Of a DNA stretch of 56,750 bases, positions 50,631 through 56,750 are shown piece after piece. A program made the translations under genes and the position numbers. This DNA comes from an uncultured Marvinbryantia sp. (GTDB lineage: Bacteria > Bacillota > Clostridia > Lachnospirales > Lachnospiraceae): the NCBI RefSeq assembly GCF_905201705.1, contig NZ_CAJKOX010000031.1:1-56750 (forward strand), read 5' to 3'. Numbering within the stretch: position 1 is the stretch's first letter; each line of letters starts with the position of its first letter. The notes beneath the pieces are model-generated. The model saw only the letters and a program-made list of their open reading frames with translations. It did no database searches and was not told the origin of the DNA.

Positions 50631-51983
50631 TCATCCTCTGCAGCGGACCGGCATTTCTCCGCCGCAGTTGATCTTGTTACTGTTCACTCCGTTCGCAGTA
50701 ACCTTCTCTGCTTCCCCGGCAAGCGCCCCCAGAAACGACAGGGAACCGAACGCCAGTATCACGCCATCCTCCCGCTCCGCCTTCGCGATGCTCTCCGCAG
50801 CAGCCTCCGCGATACTTCCGGCTGCATGCACCTCCGGGATATATTTTCCTGCAATTTCCGCCAGCTTCTCCGCCGGCAGCGCCCGCGGATTGTCCGGCGT
50901 CTCGATCGTGATCATTTCTTTTATGTAGGGAGCCACCGTTTTCAGAACCGCTTCGTATTCCTTGTCCCTTAAAACGCCGCAGATTGCAATGATCCGCCTG
51001 CCCTTTAAATAAGTCTCAATGGAAGCCTTTAGCTGCTCTGCCGCGCCGCGGTTATGCGCCCCGTCGATGATAAAAAGCGGCTTTTCATTCAGCACCGTAA
51101 AGCGTCCGCGCCAGACAGTTTTTGAAAGCCCCGCCCGCAGCTGCCCCTCCGTGATCTTAAAGCCCAGGCTATTAAGCGCGCGTACCGCCTCCACTGCAAC
51201 GACCGCGTTTTCGATCTGACAGGTGCCGGCAAGGTGAATCTCCAGGTCTTTATAGCCGCCGTAGGAAAAGCTCTGCCTCCAAAGTCCGCAGGAGACGTCC
51301 GTCGCCTTCGCCACGTCCGCAATGCAAAGCTTCGCCCGCTGCTGCGCAGCCGTTTCCCGGATCACCTGCATCGCCTCCGGCTCCTGACGTGCGCTCACCA
51401 CCGCGGTGCCCGGCTTGATGATGCCCGCTTTGTGCGCGGCAATCTCCGCCAGTGTGTTTCCAAGAAACTGCATATGATCGCGGCTGATGGAGACAAGCAC
51501 CTCCAGCACCGTCGTTTGCACCGCATTTGTGGCGTCCGTGTCGCCGCCCATCCCCGTCTCCAGCACAACGATGTCACATTTTTCCTGCACAAAATACAAA
51601 AATGCCAGAGCGGTCTCTATCTCAAATACCGTCGGCTGCGGTTTTCCCGCCGCCTTAAGACGCGCCGCCGCATCGCGGATGCATGTCGCGTGCTCTGCAA
51701 GCGCCTCTCTTGTAATATATTCCTCATTTACCTGGATGCGTTCCCGGTAGGAAAACAGCGTCGGTGAAATGTATCGCCCCACGCGGTATCCCGCCTCCTT
51801 TAAAATGGTGGACAGGTATGCCAGCACAGAGCCCTTGCCGTTTGTCCCGGCTATATGGATAAATTTCAGCGCATCCTGCGGATCGCCAAGCTCCTTTAGC
51901 AGCGTCCGCATACTCTCAAGTCCCAGAATACTCCCGGTTTTTCCCGCCTCGTCGAGGTACGCCCTCGCCTCTTTATAATCCAT
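50631..51983 (-). CDS. folC: Folylpolyglutamate synthase/dihydrofolate synthase, second copy
   Basis: 450 residues from the ATG at 51983, 4 nt after the folT stop. P-loop HIAGTNGKGSVLAYLSTIL; GGDTDATNAVQTT; IDGAHNRGAAEQL; the Mur-ligase-like body. It is in the folate operon with folE and folP, so this is the likely dihydrofolate synthase of the pathway. It differs clearly from the copy at 30152-31450. Confidence 0.94.
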   Translation of the reverse strand: MDYKEARAYLDEAGKTGSILGLESMRTLLKELGDPQDALKFIHIAGTNGKGSVLAYLSTILKEAGYRVGRYISPTLFSYRERIQVNEEYITREALAEHATCIRDAAARLKAAGKPQPTVFEIETALAFLYFVQEKCDIVVLETGMGGDTDATNAVQTTVLEVLVSISRDHMQFLGNTLAEIAAHKAGIIKPGTAVVSARQEPEAMQVIRETAAQQRAKLCIADVAKATDVSCGLWRQSFSYGGYKDLEIHLAGTCQIENAVVAVEAVRALNSLGFKITEGQLRAGLSKTVWRGRFTVLNEKPLFIIDGAHNRGAAEQLKASIETYLKGRRIIAICGVLRDKEYEAVLKTVAPYIKEMITIETPDNPRALPAEKLAEIAGKYIPEVHAAGSIAEAAAESIAKAEREDGVILAFGSLSFLGALAGEAEKVTANGVNSNKINCGGEMPVRCRG

Positions 51984-51987
51984 ACCG

Positions 51988-52536
51988 CTACACCGTCCTG
52001 CGCGCCGCATCGCCGCGGACCAGAGCAGTCAGGGGGCTGCAATACAGAAGATTTGTGAGGACGCAGTACACCGGTATCATCGTCCCGCACTGGATCAGTC
52101 TGCCCGGCAGGATCGCGCGCAGATCGTAACCATTCATCAGCACCAGTCCGCTTGTCGTCAGCACCAGTGTCCCCAGAACCGCACAGCACACGATCGACAG
52201 GCACAGATACAGCATTTTCTGAAGCTTTGCGCCCCTCATCAGCGGCTGCATCAGCGCCGGGATAATGCCCCAGGTCATCGTGGAGAGCGTGATCAGCGGA
52301 TTGACCGCATAGCCTTTCAGCAGACAGCCGAGAATATCCGCCGCCATGCCGCATAAGCCGCCGGCCAGCGGACCAAACCAGAGTCCGGCGAGAATGGTCG
52401 GCAGGCTGCTGATCGTGATCCGCGCAAAGCCAAGGTCGATCGAGATCACTTTGCTCAAAATGATCTGCATGGCAACCAGAAGCGCCATAAATACCAGTGT
52501 ACGTGTTTCGATTGTCGTCTTGTTATTTCTTTCCAT
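51988..52536 (-). CDS. folT: Folate ECF transporter substrate-binding subunit
   Basis: 182 residues from the ATG at 52536 (GGAGGTG eight bases upstream); an ATG at 52671 would place 45 unrelated residues in the riboswitch leader. Five to six membrane spans; FARITISSLPTILAGLWFGP and GMAADILGCLL are the S-component hallmarks of the FolT group. It needs the shared EcfA-EcfA'-EcfT module, not in this window. The THF riboswitch upstream supports the substrate. Confidence 0.93.
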   Translation of the reverse strand: MERNNKTTIETRTLVFMALLVAMQIILSKVISIDLGFARITISSLPTILAGLWFGPLAGGLCGMAADILGCLLKGYAVNPLITLSTMTWGIIPALMQPLMRGAKLQKMLYLCLSIVCCAVLGTLVLTTSGLVLMNGYDLRAILPGRLIQCGTMIPVYCVLTNLLYCSPLTALVRGDAARRTV

Positions 52537-52567
52537 AAAAATAACACCTCCATAATGTGATTTCAAC

Positions 52568-52622
52568 GGATAAACCTTATCCGCCCCGAAAACACCGCCG
52601 TCCGCCGACATACAGACGGGGC
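52568..52622 (-). promoter_or_regulatory. Hairpins in the folT leader (possible expression platform)
   Basis: GCCCCG pairs with CGGGGC (52583-52622), in competition with an inner CCGTC/GACGG pair (52598-52619). A small hairpin GGATA...TATCC (52568-52582) follows. These lie between the THF aptamer and the folT ribosome-binding site. There is no T-run, so translational control is more likely than termination. Confidence 0.45.
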
Positions 52623-52682
52623 ATTTAGAGTAGATAAATAATATTCCCTCCACACTATGAGGCGTTCTCATATATGTAGCAA

Positions 52683-52770
52683 CGGGTGCGGAAAAAGCAT
52701 CGCAAGCCCCGTCGGGACTTTTCGGTTCAGGGCGACTCCCCAGCCGCTGACAACTTAACGCGCTTATTCC
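52683..52770 (-). promoter_or_regulatory. Tetrahydrofolate riboswitch (THF-I, folT type)
   Basis: On the minus strand: P1 GGAATAAGC / GCTTTTTCC (52762-52770 with 52690-52698), then the conserved GCGTTAAG, a hairpin (GCGGCT-GGGG-AGTCGC), the linker ACCGAAA, a second hairpin (AAGTCCC / GGGGCTT), then GCGATGC back into P1. The loop GGGG can pair with CCC just after P1, the pseudoknot of this class. It lies upstream of folT. Layout matches the THF-I class; alignment to Rfam would settle it. Confidence 0.72.
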
Positions 52771-52796
52771 TACTTCGCTATTATTTATTTATCGAC

Positions 52797-52824
52797 ATTA
52801 TACCACAGTGCCCGCGATTTTCAA
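52797..52824 (-). promoter_or_regulatory. Promoter of the folT/folate operon
   Basis: TTGAAA (52819-52824), a 16-bp spacer and TATAAT (52797-52802), about 25 bp before the riboswitch. Confidence 0.75.
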
Positions 52825-52878
52825 TACTAAGTTGCATTGTTACGCATAATTTTCGCCGCATCTGTGCATACTCACACT

Positions 52879-53256
52879 ATGAAAAACTTTTTGAAATGCG
52901 GCGTATTCGGCTGGTGTCTGGAAATTCTCTGGACCAGCCTCGATTCCCTCCGCCGCGGGGAATTTAAGCTGATGGGGCAGTCCTCGATCTGGATGTTTCC
53001 CATCTACGGCATGGCTGCCGTCATCCGCCCGCTCTCGGTGCTTTTTGCTCCGCTCGGCGTGATAAAGCGCGGGCTGATCTATATGAGCGGCATTTTCAGC
53101 ATGGAATATCTGACTGGATCCTTCCTGCAGAAAAGGGGCATCTGTCCGTGGGATTACAGCGACGCGAAGCTGAATTACCGCGGGCTGATCCGACTGGACT
53201 ACGCGCCCTTATGGTTCCTCACCGGGCTTTTTTATGAAAAGATTTTAAAATCATGA
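52879..53256 (+). CDS. Small membrane protein, ABC-type-IV permease-like (PF06541-like)
   Basis: 125 residues from the ATG at 52879; the open frame before it is not supported. About four hydrophobic segments: CGVFGWCLEILWTSL, SIWMFPIYGMAAVIRPLSV, and IYMSGIFSMEYLTGSFLQK, and the end WDYSDAKLNYRGLIRLDYAP with conserved Trp-Asp-Tyr. This is the pattern of the putative ABC-transporter type IV family, common as single genes in Clostridia. No biochemical role is proven. Confidence 0.75.
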   Translation: MKNFLKCGVFGWCLEILWTSLDSLRRGEFKLMGQSSIWMFPIYGMAAVIRPLSVLFAPLGVIKRGLIYMSGIFSMEYLTGSFLQKRGICPWDYSDAKLNYRGLIRLDYAPLWFLTGLFYEKILKS

Positions 53257-53259
53257 TTT

Positions 53260-53287
53260 TTGTTCTTCCCTTCCAGCCCATTATAGT
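53260..53287 (+). promoter_or_regulatory. Possible pyrB promoter
   Basis: TTGTTC (53260-53265), a 16-bp spacer and TATAGT (53282-53287) precede pyrB by about 77 bp. Confidence 0.45.
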
Positions 53288-53305
53288 GTATACTTGTAAC
53301 GATCA

Positions 53306-53334
53306 GCAGGTCTGCCGCCTGTCATGCAGCCTGC
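53306..53334 (+). promoter_or_regulatory. Hairpin in the pyrB leader
   Basis: GCAGG...CCTGC and CTGC...GCAG stack to a 9-bp stem with one bulged T and a 10-nt loop. No T-run follows and no PyrR-type anti-terminator is seen; its role, if any, is not clear. Confidence 0.4.
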
Positions 53335-53364
53335 GAGAAAACATGGGAAAAGGAGATGCAATTT

Positions 53365-54291
53365 ATGAGACACTTAATGAGCCCTCTGGACCTCTCCGTT
53401 GAGGAGCTGAACGACATTCTGGATCTGGCAGGCGATATTGAAGCCAATCCGAAAGCCTACGCTCACAAATGTGATGGTTTAAAATTAGCCACTTTGTTTT
53501 ATGAACCAAGTACAAGAACGCGACTCAGTTTTGAAGCAGCAATGATGAATCTGGGTGGCAATGTACTTGGTTTTTCTTCGGCCGCCAGCTCCTCCGCCTC
53601 CAAGGGCGAGAGCGTTTCCGATACCATCCGCATGGTATCCTGCTACGCCGATATCTGCGCAATGCGTCACCCGAAGGAGGGGGCGCCGCTGGTCGCTTCC
53701 ACAAAATCCTCCATCCCGGTCATCAATGCCGGCGACGGCGGTCATCAGCACCCCACACAGACGCTCACCGATCTGATGACCATCCGCTCCCTGAAGGGAC
53801 GGCTTGACAACCTCACCATCGGTCTCTGCGGCGATCTGAAATTCGGGCGCACGGTCCACTCTCTGATCCACGCGATGATCCGCTATCCGAACGTGAAATT
53901 CATCCTGATCTCCCCGGAGGAGCTGCGCATTCCCAGCTATATCCGCGAGGATGTTCTTCAGAAAAACCATATCCCGTTTGAAGAGGTGGTCCGCCTGGAG
54001 GAGGCGCTGCCGAAGCTTGATCTGCTCTACATGACACGCGTACAGCGCGAGCGCTTCTTCAACGAGGAAGATTACGTGCGCATGAAGGATTTCTACATTC
54101 TGGACAAAAAGAAAATGGCGCTTGCCGGACCGGACATGCTGGTGCTCCACCCGCTCCCGCGCGTCAACGAGATTTCCGTGGAGGTGGACGACGACCCGCG
54201 CGCCGTTTACTTTAAACAGGTACAATACGGTGTCTATGTAAGAATGGCACTGATTCTCACACTGCTGAAATGGAGGGATACCACATGTTAA
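53365..54291 (+). CDS. pyrB: Aspartate carbamoyltransferase catalytic chain
   Basis: 308 residues from the ATG at 53365, nine bases after AAGGAG. The active-site motifs are FYEPSTRTRLSFEAAM, with GHQHPTQTLTDLMTI and LHPLPRVNEI. It condenses carbamoyl phosphate with aspartate in pyrimidine synthesis. Co-encoded with the regulatory chain PyrI, which its stop codon overlaps by 7 nt, so the holoenzyme is the allosteric type. Confidence 0.98.
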   Translation: MRHLMSPLDLSVEELNDILDLAGDIEANPKAYAHKCDGLKLATLFYEPSTRTRLSFEAAMMNLGGNVLGFSSAASSSASKGESVSDTIRMVSCYADICAMRHPKEGAPLVASTKSSIPVINAGDGGHQHPTQTLTDLMTIRSLKGRLDNLTIGLCGDLKFGRTVHSLIHAMIRYPNVKFILISPEELRIPSYIREDVLQKNHIPFEEVVRLEEALPKLDLLYMTRVQRERFFNEEDYVRMKDFYILDKKKMALAGPDMLVLHPLPRVNEISVEVDDDPRAVYFKQVQYGVYVRMALILTLLKWRDTTC

Positions 54292-54713
54292 ACGTAGGCG
54301 CACTGAACGAGGGCTTCGTGCTCGACCATATCGAAGCCGGAAAAAGCATGACCATTTACCACTATCTGCGGCTGGACAAGCTGGACTGCACCGTGGCGAT
54401 CATCAAAAACGCCGTCAGCAATAAGATGGGCAGAAAGGACATTATCAAGGTGGAGTGCCCGATCGATATGCTGAACCTGGACATCCTCGGCTTCATCGAT
54501 CATAACATCACCATCAACATCATCCAGGACGGAAAAATCGTGGAGAAAAAGGACCTTTCTCTCCCGAAAAAGATTGTGAATGTCATCAAATGCAAAAACC
54601 CGCGCTGCATCACCTCCATCGAGCAGGAATTAGACCATATCTTTATCCTGACAGACCCGGAAAAAGAGGTGTACCGCTGCAAATACTGCGAAGAGAAATA
54701 CCGCGGAAAATAA
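54285..54713 (+). CDS. pyrI: Aspartate carbamoyltransferase regulatory chain
   Basis: 142 residues from the ATG at 54285, overlapping pyrB (ATGTTAA). An allosteric N-terminal domain (LNEGFVLDHIEAGKS) and a C-terminal zinc domain with four Cys in CKNPRCI and CKYCEEKY. It binds nucleotides such as CTP and passes the signal to PyrB. Followed by a strong terminator. Confidence 0.97.
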   Translation: MLNVGALNEGFVLDHIEAGKSMTIYHYLRLDKLDCTVAIIKNAVSNKMGRKDIIKVECPIDMLNLDILGFIDHNITINIIQDGKIVEKKDLSLPKKIVNVIKCKNPRCITSIEQELDHIFILTDPEKEVYRCKYCEEKYRGK

Positions 54714-54727
54714 AATCACTGAAAAAC

Positions 54728-54773
54728 AGGGCTGTGAAAAACGGAGTGGAAAACCTCCGAATTTCATAGCCCT
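54728..54773 (+). terminator. Terminator after pyrBI
   Basis: A 12-bp stem with one G-U pair (AGGGCTGTGAAA / TTTCATAGCCCT) and an inner CGGAG/CTCCG stem, followed by TTTACTTT. It may also serve the minus-strand surface-protein gene ending at 54799. Confidence 0.8.
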
Positions 54774-54798
54774 TTACTTTGCAGAATAAATTTCATAT

Positions 54799-55716
54799 TC
54801 ATGGCACACGGCGCTGTTTTTTCTTTTTTCCTGCCGCGCAGACCAGCAGAACCATTACCGAGCCTCCGCAGAGCAGTATCCACAGCATCAGGTCTGTTTC
54901 ATCCCCGGTTTTTGCTGCGGCTCCTTTCGCATCGCTTCCGGAGGAATTGCCTGGTGTTTTCCCGGATGTTCCCGTGTTCCCCGTCTGTTTTCCGCCCGTT
55001 TTTTCGGTTTCTGTTTCCGACTCTGTTTCGCCCGGCGCTTCCGTTTCTGTCTCCGTCTCCGTTTCATCCGGAGCTTCCGTTTCTGTCCCCGTTTCTGTCT
55101 CATCCGGCGCTTCCGTTTCGTTTCCGCCCTCCGGCTGCTCCGCCAGCACATAATAGCTGTTGTGTGTGGTGGCAAAGGAAATCTTACCGCCGGATACGCT
55201 GCTCTCCATCCGGGTCACGCTGCCCTGTCCGGATACATAATAGACGGACGGGTTTCTGTATCCACCATTCAGGCCGATGGTAACGGTGATCTGTCCGTTC
55301 ACCTCATAACGCTGTCCGTTGCTGTCCACAAAATAAATGTCGTAGACGCGCAGGTTCGTCCCAAGCCCTTCCATGCAGTTTTCGATCCAGTCATGGATTT
55401 CCCCGTTTTCTTCCTCCAGTATGTGCTCCACCACGAAGAGCAGCCCGTCCGGCAGGCTGTCCCCTTCCACGGTCACAGCCGTCCCGTCGTCAAGCGTCAC
55501 TTCCCCGCTGCCCTTTTCCACAGTATCCGGATGTCCGTTCACCTTTGTGGTCAGCACGGTCTGGCTGTCCTGCGCAGTCTGTGTTTCCTGCGCCGCCTGG
55601 CTGTCCTGCACGGTCTGTGTTTCCTGCGCCTGTGCAGGTGCCGGGAGCGCTGCGAGCAGGAGGCACAGCGACGCCGCTTTCGCCAGTGTCCGGATCCTCT
55701 TCTTTAAAAATCCCAC
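54799..55716 (-). CDS. Putative surface protein with C-terminal anchor
   Basis: 305 residues. Signal peptide (KAASLCLLLAALPAPAQA/QETQ), a Gln/Thr-rich short repeat (QDSQAAQETQTAQ), a globular domain of about 130 residues, a Glu/Thr-rich spacer (ETEAPDETETGTETEAPDE), then AKTGDETDLM, a hydrophobic span and KKKKQRR. The end looks like a sortase-type sorting signal with a non-standard motif (KTGD without a leading Pro). The domain DGTAVTVEGDSLPDGLLFVV is not one I can name. Last of a three-gene cluster of secreted proteins. Confidence 0.75.
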   Translation of the reverse strand: MGFLKKRIRTLAKAASLCLLLAALPAPAQAQETQTVQDSQAAQETQTAQDSQTVLTTKVNGHPDTVEKGSGEVTLDDGTAVTVEGDSLPDGLLFVVEHILEEENGEIHDWIENCMEGLGTNLRVYDIYFVDSNGQRYEVNGQITVTIGLNGGYRNPSVYYVSGQGSVTRMESSVSGGKISFATTHNSYYVLAEQPEGGNETEAPDETETGTETEAPDETETETETEAPGETESETETEKTGGKQTGNTGTSGKTPGNSSGSDAKGAAAKTGDETDLMLWILLCGGSVMVLLVCAAGKKKKQRRVP

Positions 55717-55746
55717 TTTCCCGTCTCCTCTCTGAAATTTCCGGTC

Positions 55747-56238
55747 TTACTGTGTATCAGCAAGCTCTGCCGCAAAGGTGACTAACGCCCGGTAGGTGCC
55801 CGGACTGGTTTTCCCCCACGTTTCGCTGGGGATGTGGACTGTCAGCGAGACAGATGTCCCACCGTTTTCCAATTCCTTACTGCTCCAGTTCTTCCCGGTA
55901 AATGCCGTGCCTCCCTGCCAGAGTGCAAACGGGAAGCGGTTCCCGTCATCCGCCGTGTCCGTAAATTCCGTGGTATCCACGCTGACACGGACCTCCTGCT
56001 TTGTTCCGATCTCCCCTGTCACAGACAGGCTGCCGATTTCTGTGTCCACCGTCCCGAAAGTGATATCCTGGCTCGCCGGGATGGACATTGTGTAGGACGC
56101 ATTCTTTTGGATGGTGAGCTGCATGGACTGCGACTGGCTGCCGTCAGCGGCATACGCTGTGCAGACGGACATTGCCAGGACAGTCGCTGCGAGACTCGCG
56201 CCCGCAGCTCTCTTTTTCCATTTTTTCCCTGTTTCCAT
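55747..56238 (-). CDS. Secreted small protein, paralogue of the next gene
   Basis: 163 residues. Signal peptide (SLAATVLAMSVCTAYA/ADG) and a beta-rich body without Cys. ASYTMSIPASQDITFGTVDT resembles the YVLSIPKTVTL part of the neighbour, and both end in beta strands. No sorting motif or membrane span. Secreted structural or surface protein; function unknown. Confidence 0.72.
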   Translation of the reverse strand: METGKKWKKRAAGASLAATVLAMSVCTAYAADGSQSQSMQLTIQKNASYTMSIPASQDITFGTVDTEIGSLSVTGEIGTKQEVRVSVDTTEFTDTADDGNRFPFALWQGGTAFTGKNWSSKELENGGTSVSLTVHIPSETWGKTSPGTYRALVTFAAELADTQ

Positions 56239-56259
56239 GCCTATGCCGCCTCCCGGTGC

Positions 56260-56750
56260 TTAGTTTGTGCTGTCTACAACTGATGAAGTGAACACGATCT
56301 GTCCGCTGTAGCTTCCTGCTCCTACCGTTCCAAGAGCAGCGAAATGTAACGTACCGGTTCCGGTCTCTGCCTCCAGAGAATTTCCTTTAAACTCTGCCAC
56401 CACTGCGTTATCTGCGATTGCTTCCCCTCCTGCGCTCAGGCTGACGGTGGATGTTATCGTATTTGTCGCATCTGCAGAATCTGTAAGCGTTACCTTGCCG
56501 CCTGCTATTCCGCTTGCAACAGTAACCGCCACTTTCTTACCTGATGCCACATTACTTTCTGTAAGTGCGATCGGCTCTGCAGCAACACTTACTGTTTCAC
56601 TCAGCGTCACAGTTTTCGGGATGCTCAGTACATACCGGGAATCTTTTGCATATGTCACTGTCAGCGTATCGTTTTCTGCCGCGAAAGCGGTCAGCGCCCC
56701 TCCTGCGATCATTCCTGCTGCAAGCACTCCTGCAAGTCCTTTTGTAAGAT
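56260..56750 (-). CDS. Secreted small protein, 5' end beyond the window (partial)
   Basis: The frame stays open to the window edge. The first residues seen, LTKGLAGVLAAGMIAGGALT, followed by AFA/AEN, are the core and cleavage site of a signal peptide, so the true start is just past 56750 and the GTG at 56727 is not the start. The mature part is about 140 residues, beta-rich, with YVLSIPKTVTLSETVSV. It is a paralogue of the next gene downstream (21-nt gap). Confidence 0.75.
   Translation of the reverse strand, partial: LTKGLAGVLAAGMIAGGALTAFAAENDTLTVTYAKDSRYVLSIPKTVTLSETVSVAAEPIALTESNVASGKKVAVTVASGIAGGKVTLTDSADATNTITSTVSLSAGGEAIADNAVVAEFKGNSLEAETGTGTLHFAALGTVGAGSYSGQIVFTSSVVDSTN

Noticed and set aside
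52537..52671. Start of folT at the upstream ATG
   Set aside because: The extra 45 residues are not like any S-component and lie in a structured leader; a good ribosome-binding site stands before 52536.
53485..54303. 272-codon minus-strand frame over pyrB
   Set aside because: Antisense to pyrB, whose motifs and start site are certain.
56260..56727. GTG at 56727 as the start of the last gene
   Set aside because: The frame remains open to the edge and the residues before it continue the signal-peptide core.

Overview
The window looks like chromosome from a spore-forming, Gram-positive anaerobe of the class Clostridia, most likely Lachnospiraceae. This rests on sporulation genes (spoIIAA-spoIIAB-sigF, spoVA), T-box and THF riboswitches, Gram-positive Shine-Dalgarno sites, a pyrB-pyrI pair, a BMP-type nucleoside ABC importer, secreted proteins with Thr/Glu/Pro-rich linkers, and the absence of any respiratory module. 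Gene content and codon choice look mostly native. I see no insertion sequence, prophage, CRISPR array, tRNA or rRNA.

Layout from left to right. Positions 1-131 hold the 5' part of a minus-strand T-box leader (probable Trp specifier UGG) with a near-consensus promoter; its gene lies off the left edge. A two-gene plus-strand unit follows: an unrecognised HTH-like protein and a membrane-anchored Ser/Thr kinase with a Big-2-like extracellular end. Opposite it are two secreted proteins of unknown function. Then come rpsU, a zinc-dependent dehydrogenase divergent from a ROK regulator, and spoVAD-spoVAE.

From 10.5 to 25.1 kb there are two transport operons on the minus strand: a BMP/nucleoside ABC importer (4 genes) and a ten-gene Mrp-like cation/proton antiporter. 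The antiporter has split MrpA domains, a fused MbhE-MrpB protein and four separate NuoL/M/N-like subunits. To the right are spoIIAA-spoIIAB-sigF-spoVAA-spoVAB-spoVAC. The usual contiguous spoIIA-spoVA order is therefore split between spoVAC and spoVAD by this 14.8 kb transport block, with all genes in the same orientation.

From 28 to 35 kb: a zinc-ribbon/TPR membrane protein, a 48-residue small gene, a first folC, a polar amino-acid ABC transporter, and a secreted M15 peptidase with a structured upstream region.

From 36.9 to 52.8 kb a very tight minus-strand series, probably one long operon with internal promoters, starts at a THF riboswitch: folT, folC, folE, an HD-domain hydrolase, folP, folB-folK fusion, pheA, a DUF815 AAA ATPase, ppx, ppk, a YfhO-type membrane protein, a GT2 glycosyltransferase and an ATP-grasp protein. 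It links folate uptake and synthesis, phenylalanine synthesis, polyphosphate turnover and surface glycan work. A flippase gene runs towards it and ends 8 bp from its last gene.

The right end carries a small membrane protein, pyrB-pyrI, and a minus-strand cluster of three secreted or surface proteins, the last of which runs off the window.
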